A stretch of 64,000 nucleotides of DNA, taken from assembly GCF_018613855.1 (NCBI RefSeq), contig NZ_JAGGPK010000006.1, forward strand, positions 88,997 through 152,996, in the 5' to 3' direction. The notes below the pieces were generated by a model that did not search any database, had not been told where the DNA came from, and was given only the letters and a program-made list of their open reading frames with translations. Numbering within the stretch: the stretch's first letter is position 1; every line of letters begins with the position of its first letter. Shown here piece by piece: positions 1-7,799 of the stretch. The translations under genes were made by a program, and so were the position numbers. The DNA comes from Arthrobacter sp. ISL-30. GTDB taxonomy: Bacteria > Actinomycetota > Actinomycetes > Actinomycetales > Micrococcaceae.

Positions 1-146
1 GCGGCCGAAGCTGCCACATTCAGGGCATCGCCGGAGATGCCCAGCCGGGCAGGAACGCCGTGCCCGAACGGATCGTCCGTGGCTACTTCAACGAGGATCT
101 CGCCCAGCACGACGACGTCGAAAGGCTGGCTCTGGTTCTGCTGCAT
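1..146 (-). CDS. PfkB-family sugar kinase, N-terminal fragment (KDG-kinase-like)
   Basis: Partial gene running off the left edge; only the first 48 codons are present. The reading begins MQQNQSQPFDVVVLGEILVE and continues with a ISGDALNVAAS stretch, typical of the N-terminal sheet and substrate lid of PfkB/ribokinase-family kinases. Its ATG lies 8 bases after the stop of the D-mannonate dehydratase gene, so it is probably the last visible gene of that operon. 2-Keto-3-deoxygluconate is the product of mannonate dehydratase, so KDG kinase is the natural inference, but the catalytic C-terminal half is outside the window and another sugar substrate is possible. Confidence 0.75.
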   Translation of the reverse strand, partial: MQQNQSQPFDVVVLGEILVEVATDDPFGHGVPARLGISGDALNVAASA

Positions 147-154
147 TGAGGTGT

Positions 155-1366
155 TCACCAGTCGTGCACCGAGCCGTCGAGCCGGCGATTGATGGGCAGG
201 TACTTGGGATCGAACGGGTACAAGGCTGCGGCCGCCTCATTGAACTCCACGCCCAGGCCGGGCGCATCACCGGGGTGCATGTAGCCGTCCGTGAAGGTGT
301 AGGAGGTTTTGAATACCTCGCCGGCCGGTTCACGATGGCCCATGTATTCCTGGACCCCGAAGTTGGGAATGCCCATATCCACGTGCAGCGCTGCTGCGAA
401 GGACACCGGCGACAAATCACCGGCGCCGTGGGAACCCGAACGGACGCCATAGAGGTCTGCCAGGGAGAAAATACGCCGCAGGTGCGTGATGCCGCCCGAG
501 TGGGACACCGAGGTGCGGATGTAGTCGATCAGGCGTTCGGTGATCAGTTGCTGGCAGTCCCAGATCGAGTTGAATACCTCGCCGACGGCGATGGGCGTAG
601 TGGTGTGCTGCCGGATGAGGCGGAACGCCGACTGGTCCTCGGCGGGCGTCGGATCTTCGATCCAAAAGGGGCGGTACGGCTCGAGCGAGGCACCCAGCCT
701 GCCTGCTTCGATAGGGGTCAGCCGGTGGTGGACGTCATGCAGGACATGGATTGCGTAGCCGAACTCCTCCCGGACGTGCGCCATCATCCTGGGCGCAAAA
801 TCCAGGTACGCGGTGGTCTCCCAGGTGTCCTCCTGGGGCACGTTGCCGCTGGCGGGCTCATAGGTTTTGCCGTCCACCGGTGCGATCCCGTAGGTCTTTT
901 CCAAACCGGGGATGGCTGCTTGCGCCCGGATGGCCTTGTAGCCGAGGTCCAGGTGATGCTGGAAGTCTGCGCTGAGGTCCTCAAAGGTGGAGCCGCTTGC
1001 GTGGCCGTACACCATCACGCCCTCGCGGGCGGCCCCGCCCAGGAGTTCGTAGACTGGCATGCCGGCGGCTTTCCCCTTGATGTCCCACAGGGCGACGTCG
1101 ATCGCGGCGATCGCCGTCATGGTCACCGGGCCGCGGCGCCAGTAGGCGCCCTTGTAGAAGTACTGCCAAGTGTCCTCGATCCGCCGGGCGTCCCGGCCGA
1201 TCAGCAGCGGGCAGAGGTGTTCCGTGAGGTAAGCCGCCACGGACAACTCGCGGCCGTTAAGAGTTGCATCCCCGATGCCGGTGATCCCGTCCTCGGTTTC
1301 GATGACGAGGGTGACGTAGTTTCGTCCCGGAGACGAAACCACTACCCGTGCGTCGGTGATTTTCAC
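155..1366 (-). CDS. manD: D-mannonate dehydratase, enolase superfamily (ManD/RspA type)
   Basis: Dehydrates D-mannonate to 2-keto-3-deoxygluconate in the cytoplasm. The 403-residue length and layout match ManD. Visible metal ligands are D211, E237 (WIEDP) and E263 (AVGEV). The expected catalytic residues R147, Y159 and H213 are present, and the HGAGD motif carries Ala at position 315. From memory of published ManD work, Ala here marks the efficient enzymes and Pro the low-activity ones. It sits between an idonate-type dehydrogenase and a PfkB kinase, and is likely expressed from the promoter upstream of the MFS gene. A large hairpin separates it from the preceding gene. An RspA-like low-activity paralogue is the alternative. 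Confidence 0.88.
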   Translation of the reverse strand: MKITDARVVVSSPGRNYVTLVIETEDGITGIGDATLNGRELSVAAYLTEHLCPLLIGRDARRIEDTWQYFYKGAYWRRGPVTMTAIAAIDVALWDIKGKAAGMPVYELLGGAAREGVMVYGHASGSTFEDLSADFQHHLDLGYKAIRAQAAIPGLEKTYGIAPVDGKTYEPASGNVPQEDTWETTAYLDFAPRMMAHVREEFGYAIHVLHDVHHRLTPIEAGRLGASLEPYRPFWIEDPTPAEDQSAFRLIRQHTTTPIAVGEVFNSIWDCQQLITERLIDYIRTSVSHSGGITHLRRIFSLADLYGVRSGSHGAGDLSPVSFAAALHVDMGIPNFGVQEYMGHREPAGEVFKTSYTFTDGYMHPGDAPGLGVEFNEAAAALYPFDPKYLPINRRLDGSVHDW

Positions 1367-1390
1367 TGGATTTATCCTTCAAGTAGGTCG

Positions 1391-1430
1391 CAGTAGTCGT
1401 CGTTATGAGCCCTCATAACGACGACTACTG
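1391..1430. repeat. 19-bp-arm perfect inverted repeat between idonate dehydrogenase and manD
   Basis: CAGTAGTCGTCGTTATGAG at 1391-1409 and its exact reverse complement at 1412-1430 are separated by only CC. It lies in the 68-base gap between two co-directional genes. In minus-strand mRNA it would fold into a very stable stem. No T-run follows, so it is not a classical terminator; mRNA processing or stabilisation, attenuation, or a regulator site are all possible. Confidence 0.85.
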
Positions 1431-1434
1431 TCAG

Positions 1435-2466
1435 TTAGCTGGGAGCGAGGCGGAGCATGACCTTGCTGCTGCCGGAAGTGGGATCAGCGGAGACCTTCAT
1501 GGCCTCCTCGGCCTGGTCGATGCCGAATTTGTGCGTGATGATGGGCGAAACATCCAATCCGGCGGACATCGCGGCGATCGCGTCACTGATTTCGTCCACA
1601 AAGCGGTAGGAGCCTATCCAGGTGATTTCGCGGGTCACGAGGTCCCCAAGGGCCGCCGGAGCGGCGGCCCCGGGGAGGTTGCCCACCTGGACCACTGTTC
1701 CGCCCCGGGCCGTGGCGCGGAGGACTTGGCCCAGCACACCGAGAACTCCGGACGCCTCGAACACAAGCTCCACATCTTCCGGCAGCGTGTCGGGCCCGGC
1801 GACGTTCAGGACTTCATCCGCGCCCATGGCTTTGGCGATCCGCAGCGAGGAAGGGTTGATGTCTGCCGCCGTAACGGATCTGGCGCCGGCATACTTTGCC
1901 GCAGCCATCACCAGGGAGCCGATCGGCCCGGCGCCATTGACCAGGATGTCCCGTCCGGCGAGTGAACCGGCCCGAGCCACTGCATGCATGGCGACCGCCA
2001 GGGGTTCGGCCAGTGCGCCCCGCAAGGTGTCTACGCCATCGGGCAGTGGACGGACCTGGGAGGCGCCGACTGTCTTCCGCTCAGAGAAGCCGCCGTCCGT
2101 GTGGGGATCGAAGGCAGCGGAGCCAAAGTACCTCACCTGTGGGTAGAGGTTGGTCCGGCCTGCCAGGCGTGCGGGCATCGAGCCATCTCCCACCAGCTCC
2201 GCAGGATGCACCGTGACGGGCTGGCCGACTTCCAGGTTGCGGACGCCGTCTCCCAGTTGAGCGATGCGTCCCGCCACCTCATGCCCAAGGACCAGGGGTG
2301 CCTTCAGAAATGCCGTACCGGAGGCACCGTGCTTCCAGTAGGAGAGGTCCGAACCGCAGATTCCGCCCCATTCGACGTCGATCACAACCTCGCCGGGACC
2401 GGCGACGGGCTCGGGGCGGTCGTCGACGCGAAGGTCATTGGCCCCGTGCACTACTACCGCTTTCAC
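1435..2466 (-). CDS. Zinc-type alcohol dehydrogenase, L-idonate 5-dehydrogenase-like
   Basis: Medium-chain dehydrogenase of 343 residues, expected to oxidise a sugar acid such as L-idonate with NAD(P). The catalytic-zinc site is present (C37 in GGICGSD, H62-E63 in LGHE) and a Rossmann GAGPIG motif lies mid-protein. The loop that normally holds four structural-zinc cysteines (about residues 90-110) has none, while the following RYFGSAAF-PHTDGGF stretch is typical of the idonate group. The GTG start at 2466 overlaps the MFS stop as GTGA, implying translational coupling. An in-frame upstream extension would run inside the MFS gene and is not credible. Substrate is inferred from neighbours. Confidence 0.8.
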   Translation of the reverse strand: MKAVVVHGANDLRVDDRPEPVAGPGEVVIDVEWGGICGSDLSYWKHGASGTAFLKAPLVLGHEVAGRIAQLGDGVRNLEVGQPVTVHPAELVGDGSMPARLAGRTNLYPQVRYFGSAAFDPHTDGGFSERKTVGASQVRPLPDGVDTLRGALAEPLAVAMHAVARAGSLAGRDILVNGAGPIGSLVMAAAKYAGARSVTAADINPSSLRIAKAMGADEVLNVAGPDTLPEDVELVFEASGVLGVLGQVLRATARGGTVVQVGNLPGAAAPAALGDLVTREITWIGSYRFVDEISDAIAAMSAGLDVSPIITHKFGIDQAEEAMKVSADPTSGSSKVMLRLAPS

Positions 2467-3884
2467 GCGGCATCCTCGAGGCGAACCAGGTCGCGTCCGC
2501 GGACTTCGGGTCCGACGGCGGCGGAGACAAGGGTGATGAGCGAGTAGCCGATGAGCATCGCGGCCAGCGGCCACCAGTGCCCGGTGACGGCCGTGAGCGT
2601 TGCAGCCAGGATCGGGCCGATGGCCGTGGCGAGGATGCCGCCGATTTCCTTGGCCAGTGCCAACTGGGTGAACCGGGTGCGGGCGCCGAAGAATTCGGCC
2701 ATGGTGACGCTTTCCATGGAGAACAAGCTCAGGACTCCGAGGTTCAGGCCAATCACCATGGCCACGGTGATGACTGCCGTGTTGCCGCTAGTGATCATCA
2801 GCATCATGGGGATGGCGAAGAGTGCGGTCAGCGTGCTGAGTGCAAGGTACAGAGGGCGGCGGCCGAAGCGGTCCCCCAGGATTCCCATCAGAGGAATGGT
2901 CAGGAAGCCCAGCAGGGAGCCGTACATGATGGCCGTGGTTCCCACAGTCTTGTCAACGAGAAGCACAGTGGCGAGGTAGCCCACAAGGAATGTCTGCACG
3001 AGGCCCGAGTTGCCTGCCTGCCCAAAGCGGAGGCCCAGGGCGATGAGGAAGGCCTTGCCCTTGCGCTGGTGAAGGGCCTTTTCAATGGTGCTGGCACTCT
3101 TGGTGTCGACGCCCGTGTTGCCAGCCGCGACGGTGCTGGCAGCGGCCTTGGCCCCGGTGATTTCGCGCCTGGAGAGAGCGACGCCGTCGACGACGTCTTC
3201 GCGCTGCTCGAAGACCGGGCTTTCCTTGAGCGAGCGGCGGATCCATACCGCGAAGATCATCAGGAGGAAGCTGGCGAGGAACGGAATACGCCAGCCCCAG
3301 CTCAGCAGCTGGTCTTCAGGGAGGAGGCCGACAAGGATGGCCCAGAGGGCGGAAGCCGCGAGCGTGCCGGAGTTCGTTCCGAGGCAAACAAGGGAGGAGA
3401 TGAGGCCGCGGCGGCGTGCTGGAGCGTACTCCGCAAGCATGACAGTGGCACCGGCGATTTCGGCGCCCGCGCCGAAGCCCTGGACCAGTCTCAGGGCTAC
3501 GAGAAGGATGGGCGCCCAGATCCCGATCATTTGGTACGTGGGAAGGACACCGATCAGGGTGGTCGATGCGCCCATCAGGGCGATCGTGATGAACAGGACT
3601 TTCTTCCGTCCGATCTTGTCTCCCATGCGGCCGAAGTATACGGCGCCGACCAGGCGAGCCACATAACCGACGCCGTAGGTAGCCATAGCAGCAATCAGGC
3701 CGACCACCGGGCTCACGTCCGGGAAGAAGATCTTGTTGAAGACGATGGCTGCCGCCAGCGAGTAGAGCTGGAAGTCCATGAATTCCATGGCGGTGCCAAG
3801 CCATCCGGAGACAGCGGCTTTGGCAAGGTCGCGGGTAGTCCGTGATGCCGGCTTGGCCGACGGGGGCGCGATGCTCTCAGTCAT
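2463..3884 (-). CDS. MFS transporter, metabolite:H+ symporter type
   Basis: Twelve-helix major facilitator of 473 residues, similar in layout to the ProP/ShiA metabolite:H+ symporter group. It has the GRMGDKIGRKKVL loop between helices 2 and 3 and the GDRFGRRPLY loop in the second half. The start ATG at 3884 was chosen because AAAGGAG lies about six bases upstream; an earlier in-frame ATG at 3947 has no such site. It is the first gene of the minus-strand sugar-acid operon, diverges from a GntR regulator, and probably imports the operon's substrate (idonate, gluconate or mannonate; inferred). Confidence 0.85.
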   Translation of the reverse strand: MTESIAPPSAKPASRTTRDLAKAAVSGWLGTAMEFMDFQLYSLAAAIVFNKIFFPDVSPVVGLIAAMATYGVGYVARLVGAVYFGRMGDKIGRKKVLFITIALMGASTTLIGVLPTYQMIGIWAPILLVALRLVQGFGAGAEIAGATVMLAEYAPARRRGLISSLVCLGTNSGTLAASALWAILVGLLPEDQLLSWGWRIPFLASFLLMIFAVWIRRSLKESPVFEQREDVVDGVALSRREITGAKAAASTVAAGNTGVDTKSASTIEKALHQRKGKAFLIALGLRFGQAGNSGLVQTFLVGYLATVLLVDKTVGTTAIMYGSLLGFLTIPLMGILGDRFGRRPLYLALSTLTALFAIPMMLMITSGNTAVITVAMVIGLNLGVLSLFSMESVTMAEFFGARTRFTQLALAKEIGGILATAIGPILAATLTAVTGHWWPLAAMLIGYSLITLVSAAVGPEVRGRDLVRLEDAA

Positions 3885-4003
3885 CAGGTGCTCCTTTGCA
3901 TGCGATGAGACGTTTAGGTAGTTGGGGAGGCATCTAATGGGGATCATCGTCCCGCCTAGGGGGAGTTCTGTCCCGCCGCTGAGCGGCCTCGGTAGCGATT
4001 ACA

Positions 4004-4032
4004 ACTACCATACAAGCACTACCATTCTAGTG
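4004..4032. promoter_or_regulatory. Candidate GntR operator: tandem ACTACCAT boxes with dyad
   Basis: In the divergent region between the MFS gene and the GntR gene there are two 13-bp direct copies, ACTACCATACAAG (4004-4016) and ACTACCATTCTAG (4018-4030), matching at 11 of 13 positions with a 14-bp period. The second sits in a dyad, CACTA-N6-TAGTG (4017-4032). Position 25-50 bases upstream of the regulator start fits autoregulation and control of the operon. Confidence 0.45.
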
Positions 4033-4055
4033 TGTCAAGGAATTAGACTTAGTCC

Positions 4056-4784
4056 ATGCAAGGGATGAACACAGGACGTGCCAGGCGTTCTTCGGTGCGG
4101 GACATCGTGTTGGAGGCTCTACGCCGGCGAATCATCTCCCTTGAGATGAAGCCCGGAGAGCCGCTCTCCGAAAACGATCTTGCAAAGGAACTTGGGGTAA
4201 GCCGTACCCCCGTCCGGGAAAGCCTCATCCTGCTTCGGGAGGAAGGGCTGGTAGAGGTCTATCCTCAAATCGGCTCATTCGTTTCGCTGGTGGATATCGC
4301 GCGGGTTTCAGAGGCACAGTTCATTCGGGAAGCCATAGAGTGCGCCTCCCTGGCTGGCATCGCGTCGCCCAATGACGAGGCAATGAGCAGGCTTCGCGCG
4401 AACCTTGAACAGCAGCGCGAGGCCGCGGAGGCAAAGGACGTAGAGCGCTTTTTCGAACTTGACGAAGTGTTCCACAAGGAGTTGCTGCGGTTGGGGGGCC
4501 ACGAGTCGGCATGGGTTGCTGTCAACTCGGCGAAGGCTCATCTTGACCGTGCACGGAGGCTCAGCCTGGTCACGACCCGGCCGCTTGGTGTGCTGCTTGA
4601 GCAGCACGCCGCCGTAGTTGACGCCATCGCTTCAGACCGTACTGGCGCAGCCGTGGACGCTCTACGAGTGCATCTCCGGGCCGTTTTCGAGGACGTCGAG
4701 AGGATCCAGGCGGAGTCGCCGGAGTTGTTCGCAGGCGCCGAGCCGCCGAAGCCGACGCGGAAGAGCGTTGCGCGGCTCGGATAA
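4056..4784 (+). CDS. GntR-family transcriptional regulator (FadR/FCD subgroup)
   Basis: 242-residue regulator. The N-terminal winged helix (about residues 12-75) has the typical LSENDLAKELGVSRTPVRESL motif. The C-terminal FCD-type helical domain retains metal/ligand-site features (DEVFHKELL at about 130-138, then EQHAAVVDAI). It is divergent from the sugar-acid operon and likely represses it until the inducer, a sugar acid or KDG, binds; this is inference from position. A second ATG nine bases downstream is an alternative start. Other GntR inducers cannot be excluded. Confidence 0.85.
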   Translation: MQGMNTGRARRSSVRDIVLEALRRRIISLEMKPGEPLSENDLAKELGVSRTPVRESLILLREEGLVEVYPQIGSFVSLVDIARVSEAQFIREAIECASLAGIASPNDEAMSRLRANLEQQREAAEAKDVERFFELDEVFHKELLRLGGHESAWVAVNSAKAHLDRARRLSLVTTRPLGVLLEQHAAVVDAIASDRTGAAVDALRVHLRAVFEDVERIQAESPELFAGAEPPKPTRKSVARLG

Positions 4785-4806
4785 GCGCGCCCTGAGAAAC
4801 GTCATG

Positions 4807-4841
4807 GCTGCCCGGGGGGAGTTAGCTGCCCGGGCGAGTTA
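4807..4841. repeat. Short imperfect tandem repeat
   Basis: Two adjacent copies of GCTGCCCGGG-rich units (4807-4824 and 4825-4841) ending in GAGTTA. They fill the convergent gap after the GntR gene and run into the stop codon of the next minus-strand gene. Likely a local duplication; no function is evident. Confidence 0.5.
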
Positions 4842-5177
4842 GCGCGGCTGGGACGGATTCGTTGGAACGCCCTCATGTGGGGGGTTTACCGGCGGGCCCG
4901 CAGTGGCAGGTGAGACCGGTGACCCTCCCTGGGTATCACTTTTTTCCGGCATGGTCGGGACGGTCGGTCCGCTCGGTGTCGCTCCATTCTGAAGGTTGTT
5001 GAGCCGGCTTTCGAGGATCTGGATGACGCCGAGCCGATTCGCATGGGCCTGTTCGTAGGCGAGCAGTTGTTGGACTCCTTCGGAATCCAGTCCTTGGATG
5101 CGTGTTGGCAGTGTTCCTGTCGGGATGTGGTCGTAGTCGGGAAGGGGCAGCTCGTCGTGCTTCGGTGAGTCGTTCAT
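4839..5177 (-). CDS. Small conserved actinobacterial protein (LPLPDYDxxP / YEQAHANR motif)
   Basis: 112-residue cytoplasmic protein. The first 65 residues hold a recognisable short domain (LPLPDYDHIPTGTLPTRI then LLAYEQAHANR and a leucine-rich ILESRL helix). I believe this is the domain annotated as DUF8129, known from many actinobacteria without assigned function. The last 40 residues are Pro/Gly/Thr-rich and probably disordered. The ATG at 5177 has a strong AAGGAGG about six bases upstream, so an earlier in-frame ATG at 5219 was rejected. No operon partner is evident. Confidence 0.75.
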   Translation of the reverse strand: MNDSPKHDELPLPDYDHIPTGTLPTRIQGLDSEGVQQLLAYEQAHANRLGVIQILESRLNNLQNGATPSGPTVPTMPEKSDTQGGSPVSPATAGPPVNPPHEGVPTNPSQPR

Positions 5178-5389
5178 TGGATTTCCTCCTTGGGTGAACC
5201 GACGATTTCCTAGAAGCAAAGCATGCTTACAATTTTTGCCACTTTTCGGTCTTTAGGGAAGCGGAATCTTGAGCCAACTTTGATCCGATCATGCGCTGAT
5301 CCCGGCAGTTTCCTTGGTTTCCGGGCGGACAGTGTCAGGTGGGAGCCGCGAAAGCGGACACCGGCACAGGTCTGGAAGTGGGGGACATC

Positions 5390-5569
5390 ATGGACAAGTC
5401 GGGCGAGGAAGCCAACGGCAGCAAGGAGGCGGCGGATATGGCTGAAGCTAATGGCCAGGAAGGGCAATCCGAAACGGCGCCTGCCGACGAACAGGAGCAG
5501 GCTGAGGCGTCCGAGGTCCACAAGTACTACCACTCGCAGTTTATGGGAGTCTCCGAGATCTGGCCGTAG
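5390..5569 (+). CDS. Possible small acidic protein, unknown
   Basis: Open frame of 59 codons starting MDKSGEEANGSKEAADMAEA and ending VHKYYHSQFMGVSEIWP. It is very rich in Glu, Ala, Asp and Gln with no membrane segment, and a G-rich stretch (GGAAGTGGGGG) precedes the ATG. I do not recognise the family. Rejecting it would leave a 428-base gap between two real genes. The unusual composition makes the coding call tentative; no reverse-strand alternative looks better. Confidence 0.35.
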   Translation: MDKSGEEANGSKEAADMAEANGQEGQSETAPADEQEQAEASEVHKYYHSQFMGVSEIWP

Positions 5570-5605
5570 CGAAATCCCTGGTGCGGATTCGCCTAGGGTG
5601 GATCC

Positions 5606-6058
5606 GTGAGAGCCATCCTTCAACGCGTCACCCGAGCCGAGGTCACAGTCGACGGCGAAACTGTGGGAGCCATCCACCGACCGGGTCTGGTGGTGCTCGC
5701 CGGAGCAACGCATACAGACACCCCGGACGACGCCGCGGCCCTCGCCTCCAAGATATGGACGCTGCGCATCCTCGACGGCGAGAAGTCGTGCGCTGACGAG
5801 AACGCGCCCCTGCTGGTGGTCAGCCAGTTCACGCTCTATGCGGACACGAGGCGGGGAAGGCGGCCTTCCTGGTCCGCTGCCGCTCCCGGTCCAGTTAGCG
5901 AACCGCTAATAGTCGCCTTGATATCCGCGCTGCGTGACCTGGGCGCCGAGGTGGAGACCGGGCAGTTCGGAGCCATGATGCAGGTGTCCCTGGTCAATGA
6001 CGGTCCGTTCACGATCAGCCTTGATACCGCGGAGTTCTCAACGCCCCGCCGGGGCTAA
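5606..6058 (+). CDS. dtd: D-aminoacyl-tRNA deacylase
   Basis: Hydrolyses D-amino acids (and mischarged Gly-tRNA-Ala) from tRNA as a cytoplasmic homodimer. At 150 residues it is the standard length. It shows the N-terminal [18 protein letters not shown] signature, the SQFTLYAD motif (73-80) and the Gly-cisPro region (NDGPFT, 131-136) that rejects L-aminoacyl substrates. The start is GTG. It stands alone and is expected to be housekeeping. Identification is by motif recognition. Confidence 0.95.
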   Translation: MRAILQRVTRAEVTVDGETVGAIHRPGLVVLAGATHTDTPDDAAALASKIWTLRILDGEKSCADENAPLLVVSQFTLYADTRRGRRPSWSAAAPGPVSEPLIVALISALRDLGAEVETGQFGAMMQVSLVNDGPFTISLDTAEFSTPRRG

Positions 6059-6156
6059 CCAACGCTCTGGGAAGCCATCAGGACAGCACCATCGAACTTT
6101 CAGGGACTATCATCTCGTTCGAGACTGAAACTTCATGGTTGTAAAGGAGTTAGGTG

Positions 6157-6369
6157 ATGGGCCGCGACCTTGGTCCGCTGTTCGTGGCTATCGGGCTGAT
6201 GGTCGTCGTCGTGGGAATACTGGCATGGAACGGCTGGCTGTCCTGGTTCGGCCATCTGCCCGGGGACGTCCGAATCGAACGGGAGAACATGCGCGTTTAC
6301 ATTCCCTGGGTCTCCATGATCGTGGTTTCGGTTGTAGTCAGCATCGTGATTTCCTTGTTCCGGCGCTGA
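6157..6369 (+). CDS. DUF2905 family small membrane protein
   Basis: 70-residue protein with two hydrophobic helices (about 7-25 and 50-67) flanking a short loop with GHLPGDVRIERENMRVYIP, the hallmark of DUF2905. AAAGGAG precedes the start; both a GTG at 6154 and the ATG at 6157 have acceptable spacing, and ATG was preferred. Function is unknown in the family. It follows dtd by about 100 bases in the same direction but is not clearly in an operon with it. Confidence 0.85.
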   Translation: MGRDLGPLFVAIGLMVVVVGILAWNGWLSWFGHLPGDVRIERENMRVYIPWVSMIVVSVVVSIVISLFRR

Positions 6370-6479
6370 CTTCTTGCCGGCAATGTGGGCGAGGTTGCAT
6401 ATGCTGACTCGGATCCGGCGTTGCGATCACGCAGCCCGGTCCATCTGCGTCGCAGGGTGTGGGCGGCTGCCTTGGGGCG

Positions 6480-6836
6480 GCGGTCGGCGAAGTCCGTGAC
6501 CTCCTCGGCGTAGGGGTAGTGCGAAGTGCGGAAGGAGTTGTCCCCCACCCAGTCGAGGAGCTGGAAGTCGTTGACCATGTGCTCGGCGCTGTGGCCCTTG
6601 CCGACTGTGACGTGGTCCTCGTGCATGCCGAAGCCCATAAAGTAGAAGGGCCCGCCGTTGATAAGGAACTGCTTGCCGCGCACCTCGATGGTGTGCACAC
6701 CGAAGGGCTGGCTGTAGGAGTCGACCAACCGGCCGCCGCCGCGGACTTCGGCGACCAGGCTGTAGAGGTAGCCTTTGCCGGGCTGCCACAGGACGACGTC
6801 GGGGATCGCGACTGTGCCCTCGGCACCGTGAGCGGG
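6480..6836 (-). pseudogene. Beta-glucuronidase (GH2) internal fragment, gene relic
   Basis: An in-frame stretch of about 119 codons matches only the middle of beta-glucuronidase/GH2 enzymes: IPDVVLWQPGKGYLYSL, then QFLINGGPFYFMGFGMHED, then NSFRTSHYPYAEEV and ADR. In intact GUS (about 600 residues) this spans the end of the immunoglobulin-like domain into the start of the TIM barrel. The N-terminal 200-plus residues and the barrel with both catalytic glutamates are missing, and homology stops abruptly on both sides. It is a doubly truncated remnant that cannot be active. Glucuronide use would feed uronate catabolism, so it fits loss of a formerly linked function near the sugar-acid operon. 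Confidence 0.8.
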
Positions 6837-6841
6837 ACCAC

Positions 6842-6862
6842 AAATCGAGTACAACTCGATTT
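6842..6862. repeat. Perfect 9-bp-arm inverted repeat at the GUS relic breakpoint
   Basis: AAATCGAGT (6842-6850) and ACTCGATTT (6854-6862) around ACA. It lies immediately upstream, in relic orientation, of the first GUS-like codon. It could be an old operator or a hairpin involved in the deletion. Confidence 0.6.
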
Positions 6863-6885
6863 TAGAATCCCCAATGCAATAACAA

Positions 6886-6897
6886 GAAAGCGTTTGC
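6886..6897 (-). promoter_or_regulatory. LacI-family-like operator match
   Basis: On the minus strand this reads GCAAACGCTTTC, which fits the general LacI-family pattern GNAAACGNTTNC. It lies about 50 bases upstream of the GUS relic, where a regulator of a glucuronide operon would act. No LacI gene is adjacent, so it may be a fossil site or chance. Confidence 0.35.
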
Positions 6898-6964
6898 CAT
6901 TTATTGCCAGATACTGCTTCTTCGCTGGGTCCCTGCGCCTTTTGCGCTAGAAGGGGGCAATAGT

Positions 6965-7510
6965 TCACTTGGCGGCAAAAGCCCTCAACGCCTCCACCAC
7001 GAGTTCGTGGTCAGCCTTTTGGGGGAGCCCGGACACGGTGACGGTGCCTATGGGGCCGGTTCCAGAGACATAAATCGGGAACGAGCCCCCGTCTGCCGTA
7101 TATTGCTTCACGTCGAACCAGGCGAAGTCCTCGATGCGCCCACCGCCGACGCGGTTGCGAAGACCGACGAGCAGGGACGGCAATGCATAGCGTTCGGCTG
7201 TGCGGCTCTTGCGTTCGATCCAGCTGTCGTTGTCCGGGGTGGCGCCTGGCAGTGCGGCGTGGAAGAGGATGTGATCGTGCCGCCTGATATCGATGGCGAT
7301 TGGCAATGCGCGGGTGCTGCCGAGTTCCACGAGGAGCAGTCCCAGTGATACAGCGTCCGCCTGGCTGAAGGCAGGGAAATGCAGCTCCTGAATTTCCTGC
7401 TCAATGCGCGTGATGAGGGCCTGCAGGGCTGTTTCCGACTGTTGCCCTTGGTACTCAGGATCGTATTCACGCTCGGCTTCGGGTGCTGTATAGGTCTTCT
7501 CGGCACTCAC
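6965..7510 (-). CDS. Heme-degrading / HbpS-like domain protein (UPF0303 type)
   Basis: 181-residue protein with the GlcG/HbpS-like fold: a helical N-terminal half (ALITRIEQEIQELHFPAFSQADAVSLGLLL) followed by repeated strands with RHDHILFHAALPG and GTGPIGTVTVSGLPQKADHELVVEAL near the C-terminus. Such proteins are annotated as heme-binding/degrading or as UPF0303 with unclear role. The start is GTG at 7510 with AAGGAG about six bases upstream; upstream ATGs at 7588 and 7552 lack one. No partner gene is adjacent. Family fit is good, function uncertain. Confidence 0.75.
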   Translation of the reverse strand: MSAEKTYTAPEAEREYDPEYQGQQSETALQALITRIEQEIQELHFPAFSQADAVSLGLLLVELGSTRALPIAIDIRRHDHILFHAALPGATPDNDSWIERKSRTAERYALPSLLVGLRNRVGGGRIEDFAWFDVKQYTADGGSFPIYVSGTGPIGTVTVSGLPQKADHELVVEALRAFAAK

Positions 7511-7799
7511 AGGAAACTCCTTGTTTGCAGGGCCAGTGGTTTCAAGCGGCATTTTGCGGGCTGTATCGCAATGTTGCAGCTCAATCACCAGCGGTCGACT
7601 CTAGCCTTTAGTAGCTAATCATTCTGCCGGGGAATGAGCCACACGCCACGCAAGTCCAGATACCCGCGCAAACAGACTGCGGCCCCTCCCGCAAACGGAG
7701 GGACCGCCGTCGTTTCCTGCCAAGGCTGTTCCCGCCCCGGACAGTTCTTGCCTGGGCGCGCGCCTCCCGACGCGCGACCCCACTATGCTGGCAGGCCGG
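7511..7799. other. Intergenic region, no supported gene
   Basis: 289 bases between two minus-strand genes. It holds a weak hairpin (CCCTCC 7684-7689 with GGAGGG 7697-7702) that could mark the 3' end of the upstream minus-strand cluster, but no T-run follows. Short open frames here have poor composition and no ribosome site. Confidence 0.5.

Noticed and set aside
146..1396. 416-codon open frame on the plus strand
   Set aside because: It is antisense to manD, which has all catalytic residues; the antisense frame has no domain and arises from high-GC codon bias.
2298..3845. 515-codon plus-strand frame
   Set aside because: Antisense to the MFS gene; very Asp/Gly/Glu-rich composition typical of a mirror frame of a membrane protein.
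6370..6479. Continuation of the beta-glucuronidase frame towards lower coordinates
   Set aside because: Similarity to GUS stops at the ADR motif; neither this frame nor the other two minus-strand frames continues the TIM-barrel sequence, so a simple frameshift does not explain it.
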